Source: a virus
Length of the DNA: 64,000 bases
Direction: 5' to 3' (one strand)
IMG/VR virus record: IMGVR_UViG_3300027816_000081
Location: 35,865 to 99,864 of that record
This document shows positions 47,665 to 55,096 of the stretch, piece by piece. Position 1 is the stretch's first letter, and each line of letters starts with the position of its first letter. A program made the translations under genes and the position numbers. The notes below the pieces were generated by a model. The model saw nothing but the letters and a program-made list of their open reading frames with translations. It made no database searches and had not been told where the DNA came from.

Positions 47665-48196
47665 TTAACAACTCAATCTCATCAAACTTTAATTCGGGGA
47701 ACTTATTAGCAAGATACATCTTTTTCTTGTGACTGTCAACAAATACCTCAGTGATTAGGGTAAGATCACTGTCACTTGATTTGGGATATACCTTCTTATA
47801 ATAGTCCTTAATTTCTTTGTGCTTTGGGCTTTCTTTAAGCTTACTTACACGCTCACGGATATGCGGAATCCATTGATGAAACTGTTTGCCTATACCCGGG
47901 CTTGCAGCACACAACATCAACCATTGTAGCTTAGGATGCTTTTGTACGTTCTCATTGAACAGATATCTATTGGCATGATAATCAGTGCTTTGTAGATAGT
48001 ATGATTGAATGTCCTTACTACCTTTAACTGCACTGATCCAATGAATCATCATGAATGGCACGAACTTCTTTTGCTGTTCGGGAGTTAATCTATCATAGTA
48101 CGAATAGTCCTTGCGATCAATAGCCGCAAGTGCGTCAAAGAGGTCAAACTCAACCTTCTCAAACTTTTCGTCCGCTGATAGTTTCTCTTTAGCCAT
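47609..48196 (-). CDS. 62: Clamp-loader small subunit, gp62-like (tentative)
   Basis: 195 aa, near the 187 aa of T4 gp62. The pattern fits gp62 relatives: FDLFDALAAIDRKDY (17-31), KFVPFMMIHWISA (44-56), HANRYLFNE (73-81), HPKLQWLMLCAASPGIGKQFHQWI (86-109), and a C-terminal ELLSDLITDEDIKEYEEAF. gp62 is the adaptor that helps gp44 load clamp gp45. gp44 and gp45 are not in the window. T4 gp59 (helicase loader) is a less likely alternative. ATG 48196 follows its upstream stop by zero nt (TAAATG). Confidence 0.5.
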   Translation of the reverse strand: MAKEKLSADEKFEKVEFDLFDALAAIDRKDYSYYDRLTPEQQKKFVPFMMIHWISAVKGSKDIQSYYLQSTDYHANRYLFNENVQKHPKLQWLMLCAASPGIGKQFHQWIPHIRERVSKLKESPKHKEIKDYYKKVYPKSSDSDLTLITEVFVDSHKKKMYLANKFPELKFDEIELLSDLITDEDIKEYEEAFGN

Positions 48197-48619
48197 TTAC
48201 GACTTCAACGCTTCCATAGTAAGAATATGTTCAACTGCCTGACCAATAGTTTGATCACCCGTAACGAGTACAAGTTCAGGACCATCATGTTCTTTATAGC
48301 GATCTTGCTTGTAATATTCAATGATGTTTCCGCCCTGTGCTGCATAAATGGTGAAACGAATGCTGGACTTGCCGCTGAGGCTGTCACGGGCACGAACCGT
48401 TTCTGTAGCATACACTTCTTCTTCCCGTGCGCTTTCCCAAGCTTGACGAACCCAATTATTAAACTTCTTTCTAAACCAACCCATCTTCTTTTCCTTCTCT
48501 TTTCTTACCTTGCGTGTCCTAGCAGTGTCAAGTCTAAACACACCAGCACTAGGAGGAATGCCAGCCATTGTTCTATTATACTTTGCCTGCCCTAACGATA
48601 TGCTACCACTACCGGACAT
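48197..48619 (-). CDS. Unknown basic protein (140 aa)
   Basis: Starts MSGSGSISLGQAKYNRTMAG; TARTRKVRKEKEKKMGWFRKKFNNWVRQAW near 29-58 is a basic amphipathic helix. The C-terminal half (SIRFTIYAAQGGNIIEYYKQDRY) is a small beta domain. The start overlaps the stop of the 45 aa gene (TAATG). No function recognised. Confidence 0.6.
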   Translation of the reverse strand: MSGSGSISLGQAKYNRTMAGIPPSAGVFRLDTARTRKVRKEKEKKMGWFRKKFNNWVRQAWESAREEEVYATETVRARDSLSGKSSIRFTIYAAQGGNIIEYYKQDRYKEHDGPELVLVTGDQTIGQAVEHILTMEALKS

Positions 48620-48756
48620 TATGACTTCTTCTTAGTCTTCTTCTTAATGAAAGTTTCAACTTCAATGTCAGGGAATAAAGTGCGAATCACTCCCATAACA
48701 TCACCTTCCTTCTTTTTCTTTGCACACTTCTTATACGATTCTAGAACACTGGTCAT
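48619..48756 (-). CDS. Tiny Lys-rich protein (45 aa)
   Basis: ATG 48756 has a strong AAGGAG 7 nt upstream and the stop overlaps the next ATG by TAATG, both good signs of a real gene. The product reads MTSVLESYKKCAKKKKEGDV, then FPDIEVETFIKKKTKKKS at the end, with Lys clusters in the middle and at the C-terminus. A nucleic-acid contact is possible. It is too short for reliable family assignment. Confidence 0.6.
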   Translation of the reverse strand: MTSVLESYKKCAKKKKEGDVMGVIRTLFPDIEVETFIKKKTKKKS

Positions 48757-48767
48757 TTGTTTGCTCC

Positions 48768-49268
48768 TTAATATGCCATTGAATAATCTACGATTTCACA
48801 ATTTCTACTGACTTCTTTAACAAAATAAATGCATCTAGGCTTTTCTCCATCATCAATAGGTACACATAAAAACTGACCATTTTTTAATCTTGGCGCATAC
48901 CAAGTAACTTCTGGATAGATATCTAATATCTCAATAGGTAAGAATGAAGGACTGAATGAACTTAATGGATTAAACTGAAACACATTGAATCCCCTGTCAT
49001 TGAGACTAGTAAGAGGTAGAGCTTCTAAGTCACCGTGTTCTTGTTCACCAATCAACACTTGCCAATCAATTGGCATCTTAATTATTCTATCTGCTACTTT
49101 CAATACAAGCGCGGGGCTATTAAATGATTCAAGAAAAATCAAGGGTATGTAATGATAGTCTACGTTTGCCGGAACACTATTATCTAGAATAGCAAAGCGC
49201 AAATCATCAATTTCGTCGGGTAGAGTTTCTAGGTTATAGAACTCGTTATCTAATGTTAGTATTCGCAT
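48768..49268 (-). CDS. Unknown early protein (166 aa), predicted leaderless
   Basis: Begins MRILTLDNEFYNLETLPDEIDDLRFAILDN and continues with acidic alpha/beta sequence; IYPEVTWYAPRLKNGQFLCVPIDD near 121-144 is distinctive. It is recurrent in T4-like environmental phages without known function. It begins exactly 6 nt after the -10 of an early promoter and has no Shine-Dalgarno. Confidence 0.65.
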   Translation of the reverse strand: MRILTLDNEFYNLETLPDEIDDLRFAILDNSVPANVDYHYIPLIFLESFNSPALVLKVADRIIKMPIDWQVLIGEQEHGDLEALPLTSLNDRGFNVFQFNPLSSFSPSFLPIEILDIYPEVTWYAPRLKNGQFLCVPIDDGEKPRCIYFVKEVSRNCEIVDYSMAY

Positions 49269-49274
49269 TGTAAT

Positions 49275-49303
49275 ATAATATCACGGTTGCTATAGGTTGT
49301 CAA
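49275..49303 (-). promoter_or_regulatory. Early sigma-70 promoter, predicted leaderless (ATG 49268)
   Basis: TTGACA (49298-49303), 17 bp, TATTAT (49275-49280), 6 nt (ATTACA), then ATG 49268. No Shine-Dalgarno. Confidence 0.8.
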
Positions 49304-49307
49304 CATT

Positions 49308-50765
49308 TTAATAATTTAATTTTTCCAAAGTGAAGGGATAATTAGCCTCTTTGTAATAAGCTTTGCGTTGCGTCAAGTGACGCTTTGCAAACTTACAGGA
49401 GCTTGTAATGTCCCAAATCTGTACGAAATCTTTATCTTCTGCTTTACGAATGCCGCGTCCTATTGACTGAATAACGCGGACAAACGATTTACCAGGCTCA
49501 ATAAGAACCAAATTAAAGATGCGAGGAATATTAATACCGACAGCCGCAACGCCATACGTAGCGACAATAATCTTGTCATCACTTGTCGCAACTTCGTCAT
49601 ATTCTTCCTTTCTTTCAGTGAGACTTGTAGAGCCATTGACAAACACTGCATTAGAACCTAATCTACTTACAATCTCTTTACCGGCATTAACTCTGTCCAC
49701 GAGAACAAGAGTATTGCCAGTCTCATTAACCTTCTCAATAAGTCCTGCAATAGTATCTAGTCTATTATCATCCTCTAGTAGATGCTTTAATTCACTTTGA
49801 TAATTAGTAAACTCTACATTATCCTTAAGCTGCACGATGTTCACATGACATTGTGCAAGAACACCCTTCTCTTGCAATTCACTTGCTGACAACTGCCCAA
49901 TGACAGGACCAAGTGAGACAAGCAATGATACCCGGTCCATTTCAGCCTTAGGAATAGTTCCTGTCAGTCCCCAACGAATCGGAATGTTACTGAACACGCC
50001 CGTAAGCATGGTCTTGAGAACATCAGCCTTAGCCATATGGACCTCATCAACTATGACACAAGCAATGTCTTCAAAGAAAAACTCATCAAGATTTTCTTCT
50101 CCTGCATCGGCTGTGTTCTTAAACAGATTGTTTAATGATTGCCATGTACAGATTGTATGCGTCTTGCCATAGTCTTTACGATCACCAAAGTAAACGCCTA
50201 CGTCAAGTCCTAGATTGATGTAGTCTGCTTCTGTCTGTACGACTAGGCTCTTGTTAGGGACGATTACGAGACTGCGGCCATACTTCTCTACACTCTTAGA
50301 TAGAGCAGCAGTCATAAGTGTCTTACCCGCACCCGTAGCGACTTCCTGCAAGCTCTGAGGATTGGCCAAGAAGTTGTTGATGATTTGAACCTGATAGTCA
50401 CGAAGCATGATAGGCTGTCCAGCCATTGGATGCTTGTCTGGCCATACCTTATCACTAAAGCTATCTTCACGTATTAGATCAAACTCTAGCTTACCGTGCT
50501 GTTCCCTGTTGTCTATCAGTTCAATGTCATAATTCTTATCGTATAGATATGTGATAACATCTTCCAGTAGGTTCAGATAAGTGCTACCTGCAAGACTGAA
50601 ATAACTGATCTTGCCATTCCAACGGCCCAAACGAACCGAAGGCAAATATCTTGCCCCCGGCTTTTCGTACTCAAACTTCTTCATCAATGCTCTTCGGTCT
50701 GACAATTCAAGACCTTCAATTTTCACATTGACTTCATCCTTAATGATGATTTTTGCTTCGTTCAT
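49308..50765 (-). CDS. uvsW: UvsW-type DNA/RNA helicase
   Basis: 485 aa superfamily 2 helicase: ATGAGKT Walker A (143-149), DEVH Walker B (240-243), GLTGTIP near 267-273, and QSIGRGIRK motif VI near 438-446. T4 UvsW remodels forks and R-loops and turns off origin replication late in infection. The N-terminal 100 residues are the UvsW-type DNA-binding domain (KPGARYLPSVRLGRWNGKIS). It overlaps the upstream 332 aa gene by 4 nt (ATGA), so the two are coupled. Confidence 0.93.
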   Translation of the reverse strand: MNEAKIIIKDEVNVKIEGLELSDRRALMKKFEYEKPGARYLPSVRLGRWNGKISYFSLAGSTYLNLLEDVITYLYDKNYDIELIDNREQHGKLEFDLIREDSFSDKVWPDKHPMAGQPIMLRDYQVQIINNFLANPQSLQEVATGAGKTLMTAALSKSVEKYGRSLVIVPNKSLVVQTEADYINLGLDVGVYFGDRKDYGKTHTICTWQSLNNLFKNTADAGEENLDEFFFEDIACVIVDEVHMAKADVLKTMLTGVFSNIPIRWGLTGTIPKAEMDRVSLLVSLGPVIGQLSASELQEKGVLAQCHVNIVQLKDNVEFTNYQSELKHLLEDDNRLDTIAGLIEKVNETGNTLVLVDRVNAGKEIVSRLGSNAVFVNGSTSLTERKEEYDEVATSDDKIIVATYGVAAVGINIPRIFNLVLIEPGKSFVRVIQSIGRGIRKAEDKDFVQIWDITSSCKFAKRHLTQRKAYYKEANYPFTLEKLNY

Positions 50766-51760
50766 TTTACCTCAATCGGTCGGCTATCTTTAAGCACGAC
50801 TGTTTTACTTATTTGCCCTGCAAAGGCATTGCGAATATCAATGTTGCTAGTATGCTGCAACAGCATGTTTACGCCCTCAGGAAGTTTACCGAACGCCATT
50901 GGACCAAGAGGATTCATGCCATATTTGGAAATAAGCTCGTTGAGAGTATCTTGATTTAACTGTGTACGTAGACCTCTACCGATAATCACATTATTGCAGC
51001 CCAAACTTTTCATCCACGAAATTGCCGTTTCTACCTGATCAATTTCCATTTCATAGACACGCTTGCTTGCAAACTCTAATTTAGGATTAGTCGCATAAAC
51101 ACGTTCATCAATATTGATTCCCATTAGTGACAACCTAAACAAGGTCTTTGGATCAACCTGAATAACCATGTCCTTAATCAACTCGCCCAAAACACTATTG
51201 ATGGCAACAATAATAGGCCTATCATTAACTACATATAATGTAGGATCGTATACCTCAGCATAATAGGTGTTGATATCATCAAGTAGGCTAGACAATTGAT
51301 CATCAAACCTAACAGTATCAAAATACTTACCAAGTTCAGTATTTGCTATTTTAAGTGCTGTGGTACTAAAAGGAGCACGATACATTTTGGTATCGCGGTT
51401 CCATTCAAAATTGTTGTTCTTGACCTGCCTAAATGCACTGATAAACGGCTTGTTGAACGGCACCTTGATAACAATATCATTGTCATACAGAGACACGGTA
51501 GCACCGGTATATTCTGGTGTGCTTTCAACTACCATAGTCTTCCATGGCAGTGCCTTCAAGGTGTCCTTATCAAAACCGTTCTTAGTAAGCTGCTTCTTAT
51601 ACTTACTGATAAGATTGTCAAAGAGAGTTGCCTGATTACTAGTAACCCTGTCCTTATTCTGGATCATAGTTTGCAGGTTAGCCATGAACTTGTAGTCATA
51701 CTGACTCAAGCTTATCTTGCCGTTTAGGAAGAAATAAAGAAGCTGTTCTTTGTTGTTCAT
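50762..51760 (-). CDS. UvsW partner protein (332 aa), possible HARP/SMARCAL1-like N-terminal element
   Basis: Start taken at ATG 51760, exactly 6 nt after an early -10; an in-frame ATG at 51766 abuts the -10 itself. The segment VVESTPEYTGATVSLYDNDIVIKVPFNKPFISAFRQVKNNNFEWNRDTKMYRAPF (near 72-125) resembles HARP-type domains that precede fork-remodelling SNF2/UvsW helicases: a strand, a KVPF loop, a helix and then a W..DTK.YR strand. The remainder is unassigned. It is translationally coupled to UvsW, which supports a shared fork role. HARP similarity is by eye. Confidence 0.65.
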   Translation of the reverse strand: MNNKEQLLYFFLNGKISLSQYDYKFMANLQTMIQNKDRVTSNQATLFDNLISKYKKQLTKNGFDKDTLKALPWKTMVVESTPEYTGATVSLYDNDIVIKVPFNKPFISAFRQVKNNNFEWNRDTKMYRAPFSTTALKIANTELGKYFDTVRFDDQLSSLLDDINTYYAEVYDPTLYVVNDRPIIVAINSVLGELIKDMVIQVDPKTLFRLSLMGINIDERVYATNPKLEFASKRVYEMEIDQVETAISWMKSLGCNNVIIGRGLRTQLNQDTLNELISKYGMNPLGPMAFGKLPEGVNMLLQHTSNIDIRNAFAGQISKTVVLKDSRPIEVK

Positions 51761-51766
51761 GTCCAT

Positions 51767-51795
51767 ACTATATCACTATCACGTGGTATTTACAA
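51767..51795 (-). promoter_or_regulatory. Early promoter, predicted leaderless (ATG 51760), with overlapping late octamer
   Basis: TTGTAA (51790-51795), 17 bp, TATAGT (51767-51772), 6 nt, then ATG 51760. A late octamer TGTAAATA (51787-51794) overlaps the -35. No Shine-Dalgarno. Confidence 0.7.
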
Positions 51796-51804
51796 GCATT
51801 CTGG

Positions 51805-51831
51805 AAAAAAGGGGGAGACCGAAGTCTCCCC
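51805..51831 (-). terminator. Rho-independent terminator with UUCG tetraloop
   Basis: Minus strand: perfect 8 bp GGGGAGAC/GTCTCCCC stem closed by UUCG (C(UUCG)G type), followed by C and six T. It ends the AAA+ ATPase transcript 36 nt after its stop and just before the next promoter. Confidence 0.95.
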
Positions 51832-51866
51832 TAGGTTACTATGACAAATACTCACCACGAGTTTCT

Positions 51867-52874
51867 TTATCCCCGCTTCATGCAAGTGCTTTCAGCAAGT
51901 GCCTTCCAGTTACGCGGGGAAATCTTGATAAGATCGGCAAGCTTGAGAGCCATACGAATTGACATTTCACGAAGCTTCTTCTGATTAGTCTGCATGAAGT
52001 CAAGCACTTCGGCGCCTTCGCCATTCTGAAAATTGTAGTCAGCGAACAGGCCACCTTCGGCGTCACGATCAACCTGACGAATGCGAAGCATCTTGTCACG
52101 CTGGGTGTCAATCGTCAAGTCAATGAAATGACAACGACTTTCAAGGGCTTCAAGGTGATCCTGCAACTTCTTGCTACGAACGTTTTCAAACTTGAGGTTC
52201 GTGATGAAGATAGCAGAACCATTGAAGTTGAAGCTGTTCGGAATACCCTCGTCACGCAGCAGGCGCGAGTCCGAGTTCCAGCAGATGCGCCGGCGCTTAC
52301 CACTGTCAAGAGCAGCCTTAAGAATGTTCAGGGCAAGTTCATCAGCAAACACGCTATCGCAATCGTCAAACACGAGGACGTTCTTCTTGTCGCTGTAGCG
52401 ATACAGCTGGGCATACAGACCGAGTGCAGTCATAGCACCCTTAACAACTTCATAGCGAAGCTTCTTGCCTGCAATCTTGTCAAACATAGAAGCCTTTTCA
52501 AGCTGTTGTTCAACACCAAACGACTTACCAACACCCGGAGGGCCCGAAACGATCATCGCACGAATGTCGCCGTTGATGCAAGCAGCCGACATTTCATCAA
52601 GGATCTGAAAACGAGTAGCAATACGATCCATTGCTTCTTCATCAGTTTCAGTAACGGTAGCAGTCGGGGTAGCATCACCGTCAAGGAATTCAACATCGCT
52701 AGTGTCAGCGATCTTGATGCGAACTTCATCAATGTTTACGGGGAAAGCACCGTCATTCTTGACAGTCACGAAAGTACCCTTCTTACCAGTCTGAAAACCC
52801 TTGACGAGAGTAAACTGGCTGTCGATGACCGGGTTGTTACGATATTCACCGTTCTTGATGAGAATGCGAGACAT
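51867..52874 (-). CDS. AAA+ family ATPase (335 aa)
   Basis: Start chosen at ATG 52874 (AGAGGAA upstream); the frame extends 20 codons but this would cross the promoter leader. The protein has GPPGVGKS Walker A (111-118), NVLVFDDCD Walker B (165-173), and IFITNLKFENVRSKKLQDHLEALESRC (sensor/arginine region). N-terminal ~75 residues form a separate beta-type domain (IKNGEYRNNPVIDSQFTLVKGF). It is not the gp44 clamp-loader. Similar single-gene ATPases occur in environmental myoviruses and are of unknown target. It has an early promoter and its own strong terminator, a one-gene unit. Confidence 0.85.
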   Translation of the reverse strand: MSRILIKNGEYRNNPVIDSQFTLVKGFQTGKKGTFVTVKNDGAFPVNIDEVRIKIADTSDVEFLDGDATPTATVTETDEEAMDRIATRFQILDEMSAACINGDIRAMIVSGPPGVGKSFGVEQQLEKASMFDKIAGKKLRYEVVKGAMTALGLYAQLYRYSDKKNVLVFDDCDSVFADELALNILKAALDSGKRRRICWNSDSRLLRDEGIPNSFNFNGSAIFITNLKFENVRSKKLQDHLEALESRCHFIDLTIDTQRDKMLRIRQVDRDAEGGLFADYNFQNGEGAEVLDFMQTNQKKLREMSIRMALKLADLIKISPRNWKALAESTCMKRG

Positions 52875-52905
52875 ATGAATTCCTCTGTGATGTGTTGATA
52901 TATTA

Positions 52906-52934
52906 GTTATAACAAAATGGGCATCCGAAGTCAA
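52906..52934 (-). promoter_or_regulatory. Early sigma-70 promoter
   Basis: TTGACT (52929-52934), 17 bp, TATAAC (52906-52911), 32 nt before ATG 52874. Confidence 0.85.
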
Positions 52935-52961
52935 CCAAAAAGTTGCCTCGGATGCCAGTTT

Positions 52962-53408
52962 TTATCCGTTCAAGCGAGCCTGAATTTCAAGAAAGAATTG
53001 ATTGTACTTTGCCATACGTTCAATGTCCTTCTGTGTGACGCCCTTGAGACGACGGATATCAGTGTTGTGACGAAGATCACAAAGCTTAACACGCATTGCA
53101 TCCTCGTTGGCAAACACTACTTCCTTGTATTCATCGTAGGTCTGACCGGGCTGCTTAGTCAGCGCCTTAACTCCGTTGATCACCCGTTCAGTGCAACCGA
53201 TTGCTTCAAGGTCTTTCCAAGTGGTTTTGGTATCTTCAACAACATCGTGAAGCAGTGCCATACACTGTAGTTCTTCATCGTCGGTCTTGAGATAATGCAT
53301 GACCTTTAGCGGGTGAAGAATGTACGGGTTGCCACCCCTGTCAAACTGACCTGCGTGAGCATTCGTAGCGAGAACTAGGACTTTGCCGAGTAGTTCACCT
53401 TTTTTCAT
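52962..53408 (-). CDS. HD-domain hydrolase, SpoT/MESH1-like
   Basis: 148 aa. The N-terminus NAHAGQFDRGGNPYILHPLKV (16-36) gives the first metal-binding His with the Q.DRGG.PYI.HP substrate loop, then ALLHDVVED (51-59) has the HD pair and E58-D59, and VKLCDLRHNT near 107-116 gives the third Asp. This is the layout of (p)ppGpp hydrolases such as SpoT/MESH1. It could lower alarmone levels or act on other nucleotides. ATG 53408 has AAAGGAG and an early promoter. Confidence 0.85.
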   Translation of the reverse strand: MKKGELLGKVLVLATNAHAGQFDRGGNPYILHPLKVMHYLKTDDEELQCMALLHDVVEDTKTTWKDLEAIGCTERVINGVKALTKQPGQTYDEYKEVVFANEDAMRVKLCDLRHNTDIRRLKGVTQKDIERMAKYNQFFLEIQARLNG

Positions 53409-53435
53409 ATATGCTCCTTTCTCTGTCTATAATTA

Positions 53436-53464
53436 ACAATAGCAAATCGTAGGAGATATGTCAA
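53436..53464 (-). promoter_or_regulatory. Early sigma-70 promoter
   Basis: TTGACA (53459-53464), 17 bp, TATTGT (53436-53441), 28 nt before ATG 53408 with AAAGGAG in the leader. Confidence 0.85.
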
Positions 53465-53469
53465 CCTCT

Positions 53470-53742
53470 TTATGGCTTTTTATTATTCATCGTAGACAAG
53501 ACTGACAGTGCAAATGATGCTAGGATCAATGTCAATACAAATGTAGCAGCACCATAGACTGCTAAGAACCATTGTGTTAGGACAACGATTACTGCCATAA
53601 GAGCAACCAAGCCAAACAACGCTGATAGTGTTTTGATGAGAACAAAAATTCCACTAGACCATCTGTTTGCAGTCTGCTCCAGTGCGGATAAAAAATTAGT
53701 AAGCCAAAGCTTTACTTGCTCACTGTTCCAATTGCTGTTCAT
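53470..53742 (-). CDS. Membrane protein with two transmembrane segments (90 aa)
   Basis: Residues ~35-60 (FVLIKTLSALFGLVALMAVIVVLTQWF) and ~62-84 (VYGAATFVLTLILASFALSVL) are hydrophobic segments joined by a very short turn; the ends are polar (NNKKP). Membrane hairpin topology is likely. It overlaps the upstream gene by 23 nt. It may be a holin-like or superinfection-exclusion factor, but nothing proves either. Confidence 0.65.
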   Translation of the reverse strand: MNSNWNSEQVKLWLTNFLSALEQTANRWSSGIFVLIKTLSALFGLVALMAVIVVLTQWFLAVYGAATFVLTLILASFALSVLSTMNNKKP

Positions 53743-53902
53743 AATGAGATATCTCTTCCTTTAATTTGAGTTTACGCTTTTTTAACTCTTGGATTTTTAA
53801 ATCATCAGCGTGAGTGTAAACAAGCTGATTTATTTCCAATTCTAAATGATGATGCCTATGCTTTAATTCTGCAATGTGCAGTTTTAGTTTATCACACTTC
53901 AT
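53720..53902 (-). CDS. Small coiled-coil protein, DUF465/YdcH-like
   Basis: 60 aa helical hairpin: MKCDKLKLHIAELKHRHHHLELEINQLV then LKIQELKKRKLKLKEEISHYEQQL. The LKKRKLKLKEEI stretch matches the DUF465 (YdcH) signature LKKxKLxLKDEI. The family's bacterial role is poorly known. It lies in a run of small overlapping genes. Recognition is by pattern. Confidence 0.65.
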   Translation of the reverse strand: MKCDKLKLHIAELKHRHHHLELEINQLVYTHADDLKIQELKKRKLKLKEEISHYEQQLEQ

Positions 53903-54341
53903 TGTAGTCCTTCTTTAATGCTTCTACAGTTCTATAATGCTCAACCATCTTATCATAGTTGTCGTAATTAACTGCTTGTAGTTCAGGATACTTTCGCTCA
54001 AGGTCACGATCAGTCATATCCAACCGATATCTAAACCAACGATCTTCGTACCCATGCGGGTCAACAAATTCTTTGAAAGAAATATAGGGCATTTTCTGAA
54101 ACTTATCATTTCCAAGATTAAATGACATATGTTCAGTAGATTGAATCATTCTACCATCACCCTCGCATGTACTACAAGGGGTTCGGTATGTGCTATACTC
54201 TCTCTTATGATAGTCTGTCAATTCGTCCTTCTCAAAGAATCCAAATCCATTGCAACGATCACACAGAATGACTTTGTTAGACCTTGACATAGAACCAGTG
54301 ATGGTCTTTGGTAGATCATCAAGTTCAATCTTCTGGGACAT
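53892..54341 (-). CDS. Protein with DnaJ-type zinc knuckle (149 aa)
   Basis: Start chosen at ATG 54341 (GGGAAA upstream); the longer frame begins at TTG 54410. CDRCNGFGFFEK near 26-37 and CSTCEGDGRM near 56-65 form two CxxCxGxG repeats, the zinc-binding motif of DnaJ and related proteins. The C-terminal part (MPYISFKEFVDPHGYEDRWFRYRLDM) looks globular. It has only one pair of repeats, not the four of DnaJ. Function unknown. Confidence 0.65.
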   Translation of the reverse strand: MSQKIELDDLPKTITGSMSRSNKVILCDRCNGFGFFEKDELTDYHKREYSTYRTPCSTCEGDGRMIQSTEHMSFNLGNDKFQKMPYISFKEFVDPHGYEDRWFRYRLDMTDRDLERKYPELQAVNYDNYDKMVEHYRTVEALKKDYNEV

Positions 54342-55053
54342 TGATTTCCCAACCACTAGCTTCGTAATATGCCCAAGTGTCCTTGTTTTTCTTTTGGAAG
54401 ATAGCTTCAATATAGGTTACGTTATTCTTGATATGATGCTCCCACAAGTTAGTGATGGGATTATTCTTGAGAAGCGGTAACATGATACGGACGCCATTTG
54501 TATCTTGAAACCAGTATTCATTTACAACTGAACGCTTGCGTCCATTATGAACCTTATTAATAAAGGATAGTGCTATTGTGCCTTCAACTCTACTAGGGCC
54601 CTTAACTTCCGAATATTCTCCACCAAAAATCTCTGTCAACGACATATCATATTCATAGAAGTAAGGAAGCTTGTAGATCATTCCTACAAACTTGGAAGTT
54701 ACGCGGCTAGGAGAGTCAGTTAGATAGGTCAACAAATCTGTTCTATATCTAGTAAAGTGTTCATTGCGTAGTTTGGCAACAAGCAACTTTGACTTATAAT
54801 AAGACCTAACAATCTCTGCAAAAACACGATCCTGATCGGTAATCTTAGATGCAATCTTATCAGTGTGTTCGGTCAATGACCAGTTTCTATACTGGTAGCC
54901 CTTCTCTGCATCCTTGGTCAAGCGATAAAGTGTGCAACTGACAAGCAGTGGATCTTGTGTAAAGTTATACACGATATCCGGATCGTTATCAGCAACGGAA
55001 GTTGTCAACAAATCGTCCCAATTTTGGACTATAGATACATTAATCTTGCTCAT
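54325..55053 (-). CDS. Unknown early protein (242 aa), weakly predicted leaderless
   Basis: Begins MSKINVSIVQNWDDLLTTSV. Mixed alpha/beta with a basic C-terminal part that ends KKNKDTWAYYEASGWEINVPED. No recognised motif. It has no Shine-Dalgarno and its ATG lies 6 nt after a weak -10 (TAGTGT) with a TTGATA -35 at 17 bp. Confidence 0.55.
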   Translation of the reverse strand: MSKINVSIVQNWDDLLTTSVADNDPDIVYNFTQDPLLVSCTLYRLTKDAEKGYQYRNWSLTEHTDKIASKITDQDRVFAEIVRSYYKSKLLVAKLRNEHFTRYRTDLLTYLTDSPSRVTSKFVGMIYKLPYFYEYDMSLTEIFGGEYSEVKGPSRVEGTIALSFINKVHNGRKRSVVNEYWFQDTNGVRIMLPLLKNNPITNLWEHHIKNNVTYIEAIFQKKNKDTWAYYEASGWEINVPED

Positions 55054-55059
55054 ATTTTT

Positions 55060-55088
55060 ACACTATCTTATATCGTGCCAAGTATCAA
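55060..55088 (-). promoter_or_regulatory. Possible early promoter, leaderless geometry, weak -10
   Basis: TTGATA (55083-55088), 17 bp, TAGTGT (55060-55065), 6 nt, ATG 55053. Three of six -10 bases match. Confidence 0.4.
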
Positions 55089-55096
55089 TAGCTAGG

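Noticed and set aside
47609-48196. Helicase loader gp59 as an alternative identity
   Set aside because: Length and the FLFDALAAI/HPKLQW pattern fit gp62 relatives better, though neither is proved.
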